Assembly (NCBI GenBank): GCA_019915135.1 | Contig: JAHLMK010000017.1 | Location: forward strand, 806,001-870,000 | DNA length: 64,000 nucleotides | Direction of reading: 5' to 3' | Origin: Strobilurus pachycystidiatus | Lineage: Eukaryota > Basidiomycota > Agaricomycetes > Agaricales > Physalacriaceae | In this document: positions 11,970 to 21,933 of the stretch, piece by piece | Layout: each line of letters begins with the position of its first letter | Position numbering within the stretch: the first letter of the stretch is position 1 | Program-made: the position numbers and the translations under genes | Notes under the pieces: generated by a model | What the model was told of the DNA's origin: nothing | Databases searched by the model: none | The model's input: only the letters and a program-made list of their open reading frames with translations

Positions 11970-13072
11970 CTATGGACCCGATGAGGCAGCGTTGGACGGG
12001 CCTGCACCAGTGCCATTGGCAGGAGGTGTGCCCGCGTCGGTCTTAGTGCGCTTTCGAGCCGAATCAGCGTAGTTGAAGCCCCGACGTTTGGAGCCAGAAT
12101 AGGCGGGTGTCGGTGTGGCTATTGGTCAATTATTCAGTACTCAGTGTTCGAATAGTGCAAAGACACATACCTGGTCCAGTGTGAATGGGAGGCAATGCTG
12201 GCTTGCCTAGCAAGGTCACCTTCTCAGGCTCTACATTGAGAGACTTTGGCATGCCATCAGCAAGACGCGACACGGATGTGGCAAATCCTTCGACGTTAAC
12301 ATATCCACCAGCAGTGACAGGTGGCAATGTGGGCCAGCGCTTTGATACGGGGAAGGATGTGTGTGTGACAAAAATTGGTCCGTTCTTGGTGGTATACTGG
12401 GTGTACGGCTGGTTCTGCACATCAACGGTGCGAGATTCTGTCAGGTCCACATTGGCAGCCATACCAGAGGAAGAGATCATAGGTCGACGTCGGATGTGAG
12501 CATCATCCAGCTCCGATACGAGGCCGACCCAATCGAGCTGAATATATCATTGTTTAGCTCCATCGAAGGTTGACGAGAGGAGCGTGAGCTTACCCTCATT
12601 ATCTCGCCAACAAAAAAGTAATCGCTGACAGACGCGCCTTGCAGGCCACTAACAACGTCTTCCGTCAATCCTTGGGGTCGGAATGTAATCTGATTCTCTA
12701 TGTCAGCTTGAGCTGGAAGTTTAGTGCAAAACGACTCACATTAGCAGAAATGTCATATACTTCCTCCCTACTGCCATCTGGGTCGAAATGGTCCTCCGGC
12801 TTCTTGAAGTAAGTAAGAGCACCCAAGATGCCCTCAAAAGAAGACCCGTCGGAAGCACAAAGATAGATACTGGCGTCAAAGAGCATCTTGAGACTCATGG
12901 ACTGACCAGGTGTGGCGGGTCGGCGATTTGAAAGAATAGCACGACCATGCAAGGTCACAGACCCAGTTATAGTCCTAGGCTGGGGTGCCGTACTTGCGGC
13001 GAAGGGATTGGGTGTGACAGGGGTGGTTGGAGTCAAGGTCTGAGATGAAGACATACGAATCGGATGAGACAT
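11970..13072 (-). CDS. Helitron-borne companion protein of unknown function (possibly ssDNA-binding)
   Basis: It lies inside the element, between the helicase gene and the 3' hairpin, on the same strand. Four exons splice in frame: a Ser/Thr/Pro-rich start, a beta-rich middle (GSVTLHGRAILSNRR, SLKMLFDASIYLC, YDISANITFRPQGL, YFFVGEIMRLDWVGL), then GGYVNVEGFATSVSRL and EPEKVTLLGKP. The tail is basic and disordered with KRRGFNYADSARKRTK, a likely nuclear localisation signal; the stop is at 11970-11972. About 300 residues. I do not recognise the family. The G-x-V-x-V-x-G pattern and the fact that some Helitrons carry RPA-like genes suggest an OB-fold single-strand-binding protein, but this is inference. 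A TATA-like box sits about 35 bases upstream of the ATG. Confidence 0.65.
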
Positions 13073-13106
13073 AGAGATTGGGGAATTCTAAGCGGTTTCT
13101 CGGGGC

Positions 13107-13114
13107 CTTATATA
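13107..13114 (-). promoter_or_regulatory. TATA-like box of the Helitron companion gene
   Basis: TATATAAG on the minus strand, 35-42 bases upstream of the companion-gene ATG. It suggests the gene has its own promoter rather than read-through from the helicase. Confidence 0.45.
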
Positions 13115-13272
13115 CCTGTATTGATCAAATTCTAGTTCATTCTGGACGTCGTCAGCATCCATATTTAGTAGGGGCAAGAACAGGATTGTGAGTTCGCGAA
13201 TATTCTCCATTCAGGGTACATTTTGATCACTGGACCGTGTTTGAATCATTCAGTGGGGGAACTCAAAGTAGG

Positions 13273-16200
13273 TTAGTCTAATAGAACTTCATTATATACT
13301 ACGTTTACTGTACGACATGTTTGTGCATTATCAGGAAGTAATATTTTCAGGCGTTGGCTAGATGTGACTCGTGAGAGCGCAACATAAAGCTGGCCATGCG
13401 AGAAGACTGGGGATCGCAAGTCCAAGCCAACCAGTTTGATTGACTGTCCCTGTGACTTGTGTATCGACATGGAGAATGCAAGACGCACGGGGAATTGACG
13501 TCGACGGAGACTGAAAGGAATTGCGGCCTGATCGGATGGTATGAGGACAATGCGGGGAATGAAGGCGTGTTCGCCATGATGGTCACCACCAAGAAGCTTG
13601 ACCTCTAAGATGCGCCGTTCGGCACGAACTACAACCATACGAGTGCCGTTACAAAGGCCTCGAACAGGAGCAAGGTTTCGAAGAAGGATCAGAGGGCAGC
13701 CAACCTTGACATGAAGTTCGCCAGGTGGTAAGCCTGCGGGATCCAATGCGCGTAGAAATTCTTCGGGTAGTGGTGGACCATCACCCTCGATCTGATCCTC
13801 GCTATAGAATACTGTATCCAGCCCAGGCAATCTGCCCAGGAGCTCGGCATTGCACTCTGCAACGTCTACATTCCGAGGCGCTAAGATTGCACGATCAAGG
13901 AAGTATTCAGCCGGTGGCGCAGTCGGTGCATCAGGATTGATATCAGAGTAGACATAGTTGACCAGATCGTTGTAAGAGTGGACGCGCATGTGTGAGGGGA
14001 AGGAGGTGGTGCTGTCGGTCCCGGAGACGTCCAGTCCATTACCGACACGTAGCAGCCATGTAGCAAAATGCTGCTCGGCCTCAGACTGTTGAAGCCGCAT
14101 GTTGCGACGCAGTTTGAGTATAGTGAGCTGGTCCCAAAGATAGGAACGTTGAAGCGACGCGGAAACAATGTCATCACGTGTACCTTTGGGAACCACAGGA
14201 AGAATCTGCTTGAAATCACCACCGAGGACGAATGGAATGCCACCAAAGGGCGCATCGACATCTCGAAGATCTCGAAGTGTGCGATCAATAGCCTCGAATG
14301 CAAACTTGTGCTGCATGGGTGCCTCATCGTAAATGATGAGTCGAGCTTGACGCATGAGGTCCGCACGCAGGCTATTCTTAGGGATGCCACATGTCGATTG
14401 GCCTGTTACATTCCGATCAGCCTCAAGAGCATTGAAGAGAGACTGAAATACTTACCTGTCAAGCCTTCAATGGGAATTTTGAACATTGAATGGCCTGTCC
14501 TTCCGCCAGGTAAGAGGAGTGAGGCAATACCAGTAGACGCCACGCAGATGACAATCCACCCCTCGCCGCGCACTGCATGACAGAGAGTCGTGTACACAAA
14601 ACTCTTCCCTGTGCCGCCATGACCGTCGAGGAAAAATCCGCGACTCTGTTGATCAACAACTGCGTTCATAATTGTGTCAAAAGCCGATCGTTGATCCTCG
14701 TTCAGTTGTGCAATGCGAGCTTCAGCAGCAGCGCGTTCATCGTCTCTGTTGTAGTTGAGCTGCTCCATGATGAGAGGATTGTCGGTAAGGTCTGCCCAGT
14801 CAACGCGCTGCGGGAGAGGCATTGGAGGAAAGTCACGAAGTGATCGTCCGGATTCGTTGAGGATCCCATCAATTAGATGGAGACCATAGTCGTATATGAT
14901 GTCCGGTGATATGTTATTAAAGCCTTTTTGGCTGCAGACGCTATTCAGATCCGAATACAGCAAAGGTAAAAGAGCACTCACCGCAACTTATACTCTAAAT
15001 CATCACAAAGATCGATACGAAACGTCATCCAGAGCTCGTCTGGCTTTGACGGTTCACAGAAAAGAAGGATAGTGGTAAACAGCTGGCGAAGCTGACGACC
15101 AGTCTTGATGAGTTTGGCCTCCTCAAGAGCTTGATGCCATTCCTGATCGTCAGAAAGCAGGCCACGTGCCAAGCAAGCATCTCGAAACTGAGGATAAACA
15201 GTGCCGTCTACAGTCCGTAGATCCTCGAAGGACGTTGATCCGCGAACCACAGTGAGTAACTTTCGCAGATAGAAACGCTCTCCAGCACTGGGAGGAACAT
15301 AGTACATTCGCCCGATTGACCCTCTCTGCTCTCGGACCTTCCATCGAGCGGGAACACGGTCTTTGAGATTAGCTTTCTGGAAGACGTAGTGTGCGGGAAA
15401 GTCTTGATAGAGGTATTTTCGAGCCTCTTCACCTGGGCCGCCAGGTTGAGCATTAGCCCGGAAGTAAGCCATGAGGGTCGTTTCTTGAAATGCGGCGCGG
15501 TCAACGATTTGGTCTGCAGCATCGTCAGGATTGAAGACGACCATCTGCTCCCCGGGGAGATGGACCTGTAGCGGCTGAACTGAAGGACTCTGGGCGTGAA
15601 TGTCGAAGTGTAGCGTCCGCCAAGAAGCCTCGGAAGCAGAGAAATAGCGGCCCTCGATGAACAGCTTCACCTCGTCCTTTTCTCCAACCTCCAAACTCCC
15701 CCGATCGCCACCCTTGTGAACGTATTTGACAGTGTACTTGACGGCGGAGATTGTAGCGGCGCATTCGACGTTAATGTGGCAATTGTATTTTGCGGAGAGA
15801 TACGGGCAGTATGGCACGATCCATGAGTTATCCACCCAGTGTCGGCCAACTTGGTACCTGCGTCCGTCGTTGGGACGCTTATACTTGGGGTACCCATTTT
15901 CGTCCATCGTTGTCCGCTCCTGAAACTCCTTGGGAAAGTTCTTCTGGCACTTCCCATCCTCCATGCAGACGCAACCCGGGTTCTGAGTACCGCAAGGGCC
16001 ATGAACCATGTTGTTCTTCACAATCTCGAACAATAAAGGCTCAGTCTCCGGATCGGGCCAGTATGCGCGGATACAGGTATCGACATCGTCTGGTGTCCGC
16101 AACTTAAAGCCGTCCTGGAGGATGACGAGAAGGTGCATGTGAGGGAGGCCGCGCTTCTGGAACTCGATGGTATAGATATATGCGACCGCGCGCCCAAAGA

Positions 16201-19200
16201 TCCCATTTTTATAGATGTCGTCAAGGATGGCCTTCTTCTTGAGCTTGAAAACGCGCGAAACCAACTCGGGACGATCGTACGCAGTCTGTCCAGGAAGTAG
16301 TTCCCGAGTGATCTCTGGCCAATTAGGGTTGGCAGTGACAGTGATGAAGAGATCGACCTTGCGATAGTGACGAACAAGGGCCATCGCATCCTGGAACCGT
16401 TGGTGCATATAGCGAGGGCCGCCAACATATGAGGAGGGAAGAATGACCCGCTGGCCAATGTTGGCAAAGTCGGTGTCACCGGCAGTGATAGCATCTTCCA
16501 AGCCTTGATAAAGACTTGCACGTAGCTGCTTCTGGTTGTGTCTGAGCCAGGACAACCGATCTTGATCTGCACAGGCCCACATGTCTACGAGGTATCGTTG
16601 GAAAAGGCGACCGCTTCGAAGGAGAAGTGACCATTCATCTGGACGCGAGTGAATGCGATACGCCACATAGCGAGTCAGTGTGAGGCGATTTCGCTTGCCG
16701 TTACCCAATAGTTTCAATGAAGGGTCCCATCCAGACTCGCCATGCGGGAATAAGAGAACATAGTGGAGGGGAGCATACGCGGCATGAGTGTCTTGAATGC
16801 GCTGTAACGGGAAATCACCATCTGGTGCTCGTAGACGCAAGACAATCTCGCGCTTTGCAATAGGCTGGTTCTCGTCGCCCGGTACAAGGACTGCAACTTC
16901 ATCGACCCTCGGAGCATTGTATCGTCGTTTATCGTGACCAGGAAGAAGACGCAGCTGGACAGAAAAGTTCTCGCTGTCAGGGTTCTGCTGCAGGATCTCG
17001 TATGCATGCGAATATAGCGGGGAATATGGATTGACGCGACGGATCATATCCTGAAGCGTCTGCATAGTGTGTTCATCGAGGTTGCCGTTCCGCTGCATGC
17101 GGTACTGAAGAGCAGCATGTGGATCGAGGACGTATAACTGAGCATATGATGGAGCGGTGTTGTCGCGAGGAAGTAATGAACCCGCCCAATGTTTGAGTTC
17201 ACCATGAATACGAAAGACAGGACGCCCGCGACCGCGATGGTTCACACTGTCGTCAGTGTTAACAGCGACGGAGGTGAAAGCAAGGGCACTGTTATATTGG
17301 GCAATATTCTCCTGGAAATCCTTGGCCTCGCGCGAATGCCCTTCCAATAAGGCACGCAATTCTGGTGGCGCTGGACCAAGAGCAGGTAAGCTAACTTTGC
17401 CTCTATCGCAGCACATCCCGAACTCCGGAGATGTCTTGCTACCTGCGGTACGCTCTTCTATCCAGTGAAGCGCTTTGCAGAATGGGCATGGCACATTCAT
17501 ACGACCAAAGTCGTGCTGGGTCCTAGGTTCCGTATACGGGCGTCGTGCAGCGCAAAAGTCTCCTTCAGTATTCAGGAATGGATTACGATCTGTATGATCA
17601 TTAGCTGGTATCAATTGTAGAATCGGGCAAACTTACATTCATGTCTAGCTTCCATTTCTTGCTCCTGGTTTCCACGTGCGTTGTCAGAATTAAGGCGGAG
17701 GCCCTCCGCCCCATGATTTCCCTCATCCTCGTCATCAGTGATAGCCTCAGTCAACTGACGACGGTGCTCTGGCTCCGCTGGTGCTTGTTGTTCCTCCGTC
17801 TGCTGCTGAGTGTGCTCCCTCTGTTCCGCCGCTGCCTCTGTCTGCCGCTCTCGTTCATGCCTCTGAGGTCGTTCTCGATGTTGCCTTTGTCGTTGAGCAA
17901 TGGCACGGAGGTCCAATCTCGGAAACACCTGGGTAGCTGGAGGCGTGTGTAAGGTTGTAGCCGCTTCACGCTCTCGGATCTGCTGTTCCCGTTCCTCCCT
18001 TTCGCGTTGGCGCCGACGCTGCTGAGCAAGGGCTCGTTTCGAAGGCATCTGTGTTGCCGGAGGGGTGAGCATGGCCTTTACGCTTGTTAAATCATGTGCT
18101 ACCAGGATATAAGACACATACCTGAACATCTCTTTGACGTGTTAGTCCCTCAGACGTTTGTTGGCAGTCTTGAGTGCAAGCGTGCTGATCCTTTTCCTGG
18201 CGAAACCTGTCCAGCGCCCGTGCATTGAGAGACGAAGGCTCTTGTGTCGCCGGTGGTGTAGGTAGTGTCTATTTTCCATGTTCAAAAATGCAAAGCAGAC
18301 ATCAAAAGAAAGACGTACCAGCTCCTTTTGTTCATGCGGATGCCGCTGTTTATCTCGCTCAGTTTGTTGAGATTGGCGCAGGCGTTGATGAGCCAACGCC
18401 CAAGCATTCTCTACAGGAACCTGAGTTGATTAGTTAGCTACACGGAGCCTTGAATGAAACAACACCAATATACCTGCTGAGGTAGGTACATCACCCGCTG
18501 TTGCCCTATCTGAGGCTCTTGTCGATGGCGTTGGGCAAGTTCACGGTCTCTACGCAGTTGTTGAAGTTCATACTCTGCACGGACTTGATCTTGCTGAGCA
18601 GCAGCCCAAGCATTCAGCGCGGCGGCTCTCTGTAAGGGGGAACGCGGAGCAGAGGACTGACCATACAATCAGTTCCGGAAATAACTATAGGAGCAAGACC
18701 TACCTGTGTTGGAGGAACGTGTTCTTCGATGTTAATGTTCCGAAAATCAAGCAGGCCTGGAAACGGAGCGGCATCGCCAGGATTGAAAGGACCGCGATCC
18801 TGCTCTTGACTACTCGAGGGCATATCTGCGGGTGTCTGCGAACAAATGAGATAAATAAGTTATGAATAGGAAAGAACAGAACTTGAAAGACGTACCGATC
18901 TGGATGCATTATCTCTTGCAGCCTTTTCGCGCAGTCGTCGTCGTCGCTGGGCTATCTGACGAACAGACAAATTGGATTCGTCTGATGTTCTTCGAAATTG
19001 AGAGGGTGGGGGCGTCGCCGGGCAATGCTCATTCTTTGAGGAAGATCAGTTTGAATCCCTAAGAGCGAGACATAGCTTACAGTAGAGCCCAGGAAAGGGT
19101 CGGTGCCATTTTCCGTATTATCCTGTGACTGAGTTTCCCGTGTTGCGCGTTTCCGTTCTGGAGAGTCAGTAACTCCTTGAGTTTGTGCTGCGTCGCATAT

Positions 19201-19686
19201 ATGTGTCCGGCGTTGCTGCTCGCTTGCAGGGATGCACGAAGGTTGATTATTCTCATCGTTGTCAGGCTTAGGGCAGCGTCGACGGCGAGGAGACTGTTGA
19301 CCGGTTGTATTCGTCAGTTTGAACGCCTGAGGTGGCGGTACAAATCGTACCATTGTTGACGAAGACATCTGGATCTCAGTAAAGGGATCGTCGTTGTCTT
19401 CGAGATTTACAGTCTGCGAAGCAAGCGTAGAACGGGGTCGGTCTGTCCGCTTTCGCTTTGGGGATCCAGTGACTCCCAGGCCGGAGTTGCGTATTGCTTG
19501 ACGGGCTGCAGCCCGCCGGAGCTGTTCATCCGGTGGTATGTTTGAAGGAGGGATGTTCTCATTGTTGTTGGGCTGGCGTCGGCGGCTGGGACTGGACGGA
19601 GGAGGATGATTGACGCGAAAAAATTGCCGCAGTATTTCGTGTTCTTGTTCGTGGTCATGGTCGGACCTATGAAAGAACATTAGCAT
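13273..19686 (-). CDS. Helitron Rep-Pif1 helicase with long modular N-terminus
   Basis: Nicks and unwinds DNA for rolling-circle transposition (family knowledge). The core is three exons. Exon 14978-17614 has a zinc-binding start (NVPCPFCKALHW, MCCDRGKVSLP), the helitron-like N domain, the HUH motif in RGLPHMHLLVIL and the two-tyrosine motif in VKYTVKYVHKG. Exon 14459-14950 has Walker A DGHGGTGKSF and VASTGIASLLLPGG. Exon 13273-14410 has Walker B IIYDEAPM and the C-terminal helicase motif MSIHKSQGQS with LYVALSRVTS. Upstream, exons between 17.6 and 19.7 kb add about 500 residues of Gln/Arg/Glu-rich sequence built of repeats. All key residues are present and no frameshift is needed. The first ATG in the 5' exon is at 19686; the true start and the small N-terminal exons are uncertain. 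Confidence 0.85.
17929..18259 (-). repeat. Repeated TPPATQ modules in the Helitron protein
   Basis: The hexapeptide TPPATQ recurs at 18242-18259, 18049-18066 and 17929-17946, each time leading into an Ala/Arg/Gln-rich segment (NARALDRFRQEKDQ; KRALAQQRRRQREREE; LRAIAQRQRQHRERPQ). Similar segments without the exact hexapeptide sit at 18.3-18.4, 18.5-18.7 and about 18.9 kb. The modules partly coincide with exons, so exon duplication is likely. Confidence 0.65.
19093..19593 (-). repeat. Two diverged ~70-residue repeats in the Helitron N-terminus
   Basis: The segment coded at 19381-19593 and that at 19093-19293 share the same order of motifs: SPxRRR, N/D-rich EN..PS.IP, EQ.RR, GVT.SP.RKR, then DDPF or TDPF. 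They look like an internal tandem duplication of a disordered, basic unit with SP-x-RKR phosphorylation or nuclear-localisation-like sites. Confidence 0.65.
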
Positions 19687-21933
19687 AAATTTCAGCCAAA
19701 TGCGGTGCAGAAGACATACATTGTCAGTAGTGCAAAAGTTGAATAGAGAGAAAAGACAGCAACAGCGGGCGGTACTGATGGTCGTCACGTCGGGAGCGCC
19801 AGAATCTTCGTGAATTTACCAAAACAGGCAGGCGCGAAAGTACGGTCGTGATCGCCTCCAATTCACGTGAGAAGGCCACCACTTTTTCCAAACTTGCAAA
19901 AAGAGGTGGGAATCGGTGTCCGGTCCGAAGTGTAGAGAAAGGTTATTTTATTCGGAAGGAGGAGAATATGTTTACTTTTCCGTGTCTAGTAATTGCTAGT
20001 CCCAGCATACTGCGTGTCCGCCCCAAGTCTTTCGAGGATCGTGCAACGTTGATCATCTTCACGATGTTTGGGCAGCCAGTGCCGCGTCCAAGTCCAGCAG
20101 TATTCATCCGAGAATGCAGCGTGGCAGACTGACATGCGTCAAGTCCGCGAGAGCGACGGTCGTCAGGTCTCAGGCGCGCCGATCGATTGGCGTCCAGTGG
20201 GCGAGTGCATGATGTCCACGTTGGAAGAATTGCGGGTCTTGTAGATAATCAGCCCAATTAAGAATGCGAGAACTTGGGACGCACCTGACGTTGTCGAAAA
20301 ATCACCTCATCGAAAAATTGCGTCAGCGTCGGGGACAACTTGAGGCGGGCAGGCGGTCAGTGAGGAGAGCAGAGGAGGGAGAAGAGCGCGGGAATTTGGC
20401 GTCTACCGCCAAGTTCCCACGAAGGCACGAGAGAGACGCGTCGCGTTGAGGTGTGAAGGGGGCAAGAGGAAAACGAACGTGCCCAATGCGGATGCACAGC
20501 CACGGTCTGAAAGTCCCGTAAAACGCTGGCACAAGTGACAGAGGTTTACGGGCTTTTGGTGGCTTACATAAGATGAACTGTTGCTACATACCTGTGACAG
20601 CCATGTACACCCCATATCTCACGTATGATCTCAAGCAAATCTCAAGCATCCATAGCAAACCGGACTGGTCATGATTCCAAGCTCGGGACTTTGTCGTAGG
20701 GTAGTCGTGGTCAGAGACAGAGTAGCGATCATATGAATCGATCAGCTTCCGCGCGATCCGAGTTATGCCACGTGGTTTGTCTTTTGGCGGATGTTTGCAA
20801 CTCCTGCTTTCCTCAAGCTAAGGAGGTGGTTCTTTTTGCTACCAGATGTCACTGATATGTGTGTAGAGATATTCAGAGCTTTCAAAATGCAGCTAGGTAG
20901 CTGCGCTATCTAGATAGAGTACTTGGTCGTTTATATCGGGCAACTCGGGGAACTTATGACTAATAAACTCCCGTTTGTATTTATGATTTTTGGATCAGCA
21001 GATCACTACGGGCCGACCCTCCGCCCTCTCTCGATCCGTCCCGCCTACTTTAGATAAATACCTCCTAAGTATCAGTGTCCATCGTCAACTGAACGAAACT
21101 CGGGGTGATGGTCACCATATCTCGTCTGCTACCAACCAGGTGTCCCCGAGGGCCCAATCCTTGCGTGTAGTTGCTTAGATTTACGGAATACAAACAACAA
21201 CTATGGTCGGGATGTCAGACATTGATATTGGTGGCTCAAACAAGCTCCCATTCGCTCGTAACTTGGTACATAGTATCGCTGTCCACTACCCAAGCAGTTT
21301 ATGCCTGACGACGCTATCAATGTAGAAGCACACTGTAAACAAGTGCTCGTTGCGCGGTACTCCATGGCAGCATACGTCTTACAATCTTTAGATTCCTCTC
21401 AAGTCTTTAAGGATGTAAGGCCTGAGGTTGTTCAAATTTGGGTCCTCGGACTCCCTTTGGAATGACGGCTCAAACAAATTCGCCGAACCGAAGGCCGCCA
21501 TTCGCTCGCATGTTTTCGCCTAAGTAAGTAGTGAACGTTATGAACTATTGACCTCAGGCAGACAGCGATCATGGTGCAGAAGGTGTACACTGGCGTTCCT
21601 GCGTGCATGAGCGCGAGTGTTCAAGATTTCTGAGGATGTCGTGCTTAGCTGAAGTTAACGGTGAGACGACCGTATCGCCGCTGGATGCCGTGACGCTGCC
21701 CTCGCTGCCACGCTCATCCGAGTATTCTTCAGAAATGAGCTTCCAGCCAAAATAGGGATATTCTTCCTATTGTAGCCACGGCCATCAATAAGTGAGACAA
21801 CGGCATCCATTATTTCCTTTTCCTGTGAGTAGGGAGAGTCCTTGCTTGAACGCAAGGAAATGCTTACTTACTTCTCTACTAAACTGATACTGCATTGCGC
21901 ACCGGTTCACAAGCTATACATTTAGTTATCAAA
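19687..21933. other. Helitron 5' region and flank, no confident gene
   Basis: About 2.2 kb. The lower half should be the Helitron 5' leader and promoter, and the rest is host flank. It holds a strong hairpin at 20390-20418 and the candidate 5' ends. On the minus strand at 21.65-21.93 kb short exons can be joined (MQYQFSRE then EEYPYFGWKLISEEYSDE), but I do not recognise the product and its frame is ambiguous. Confidence 0.45.
20390..20418. repeat. 12-bp inverted repeat with 5-nt loop
   Basis: Arms 20390-20401 and 20407-20418 pair over 12 bases, with a single G-T type mismatch, around a 5-base loop. It lies in the Helitron leader, about 700 bases upstream of the helicase ATG. It could be a promoter or attenuator-like structure; role unknown. 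Confidence 0.5.

Larger units (their letters stand above)
11846..20869 (-). mobile_element. Autonomous Helitron (rolling-circle DNA transposon)
   Basis: The element reads on the minus strand. Its 3' end is CTAG (11846-11849) followed by T on that strand, preceded by a GC-rich hairpin, as in canonical Helitrons inserted between A and T. It carries a Rep-Pif1 helicase and a second small gene. The 5' end is less certain. The best candidate is TCTCTACACAC on the minus strand, ending at 20869 and preceded by A; TCTAAAGTAGG ending at 21052 is an alternative. Helitrons make no target duplication and have no terminal inverted repeats, so only an empty-site comparison can fix the 5' edge. The reading frames look intact, suggesting recent activity. 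Confidence 0.8.
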
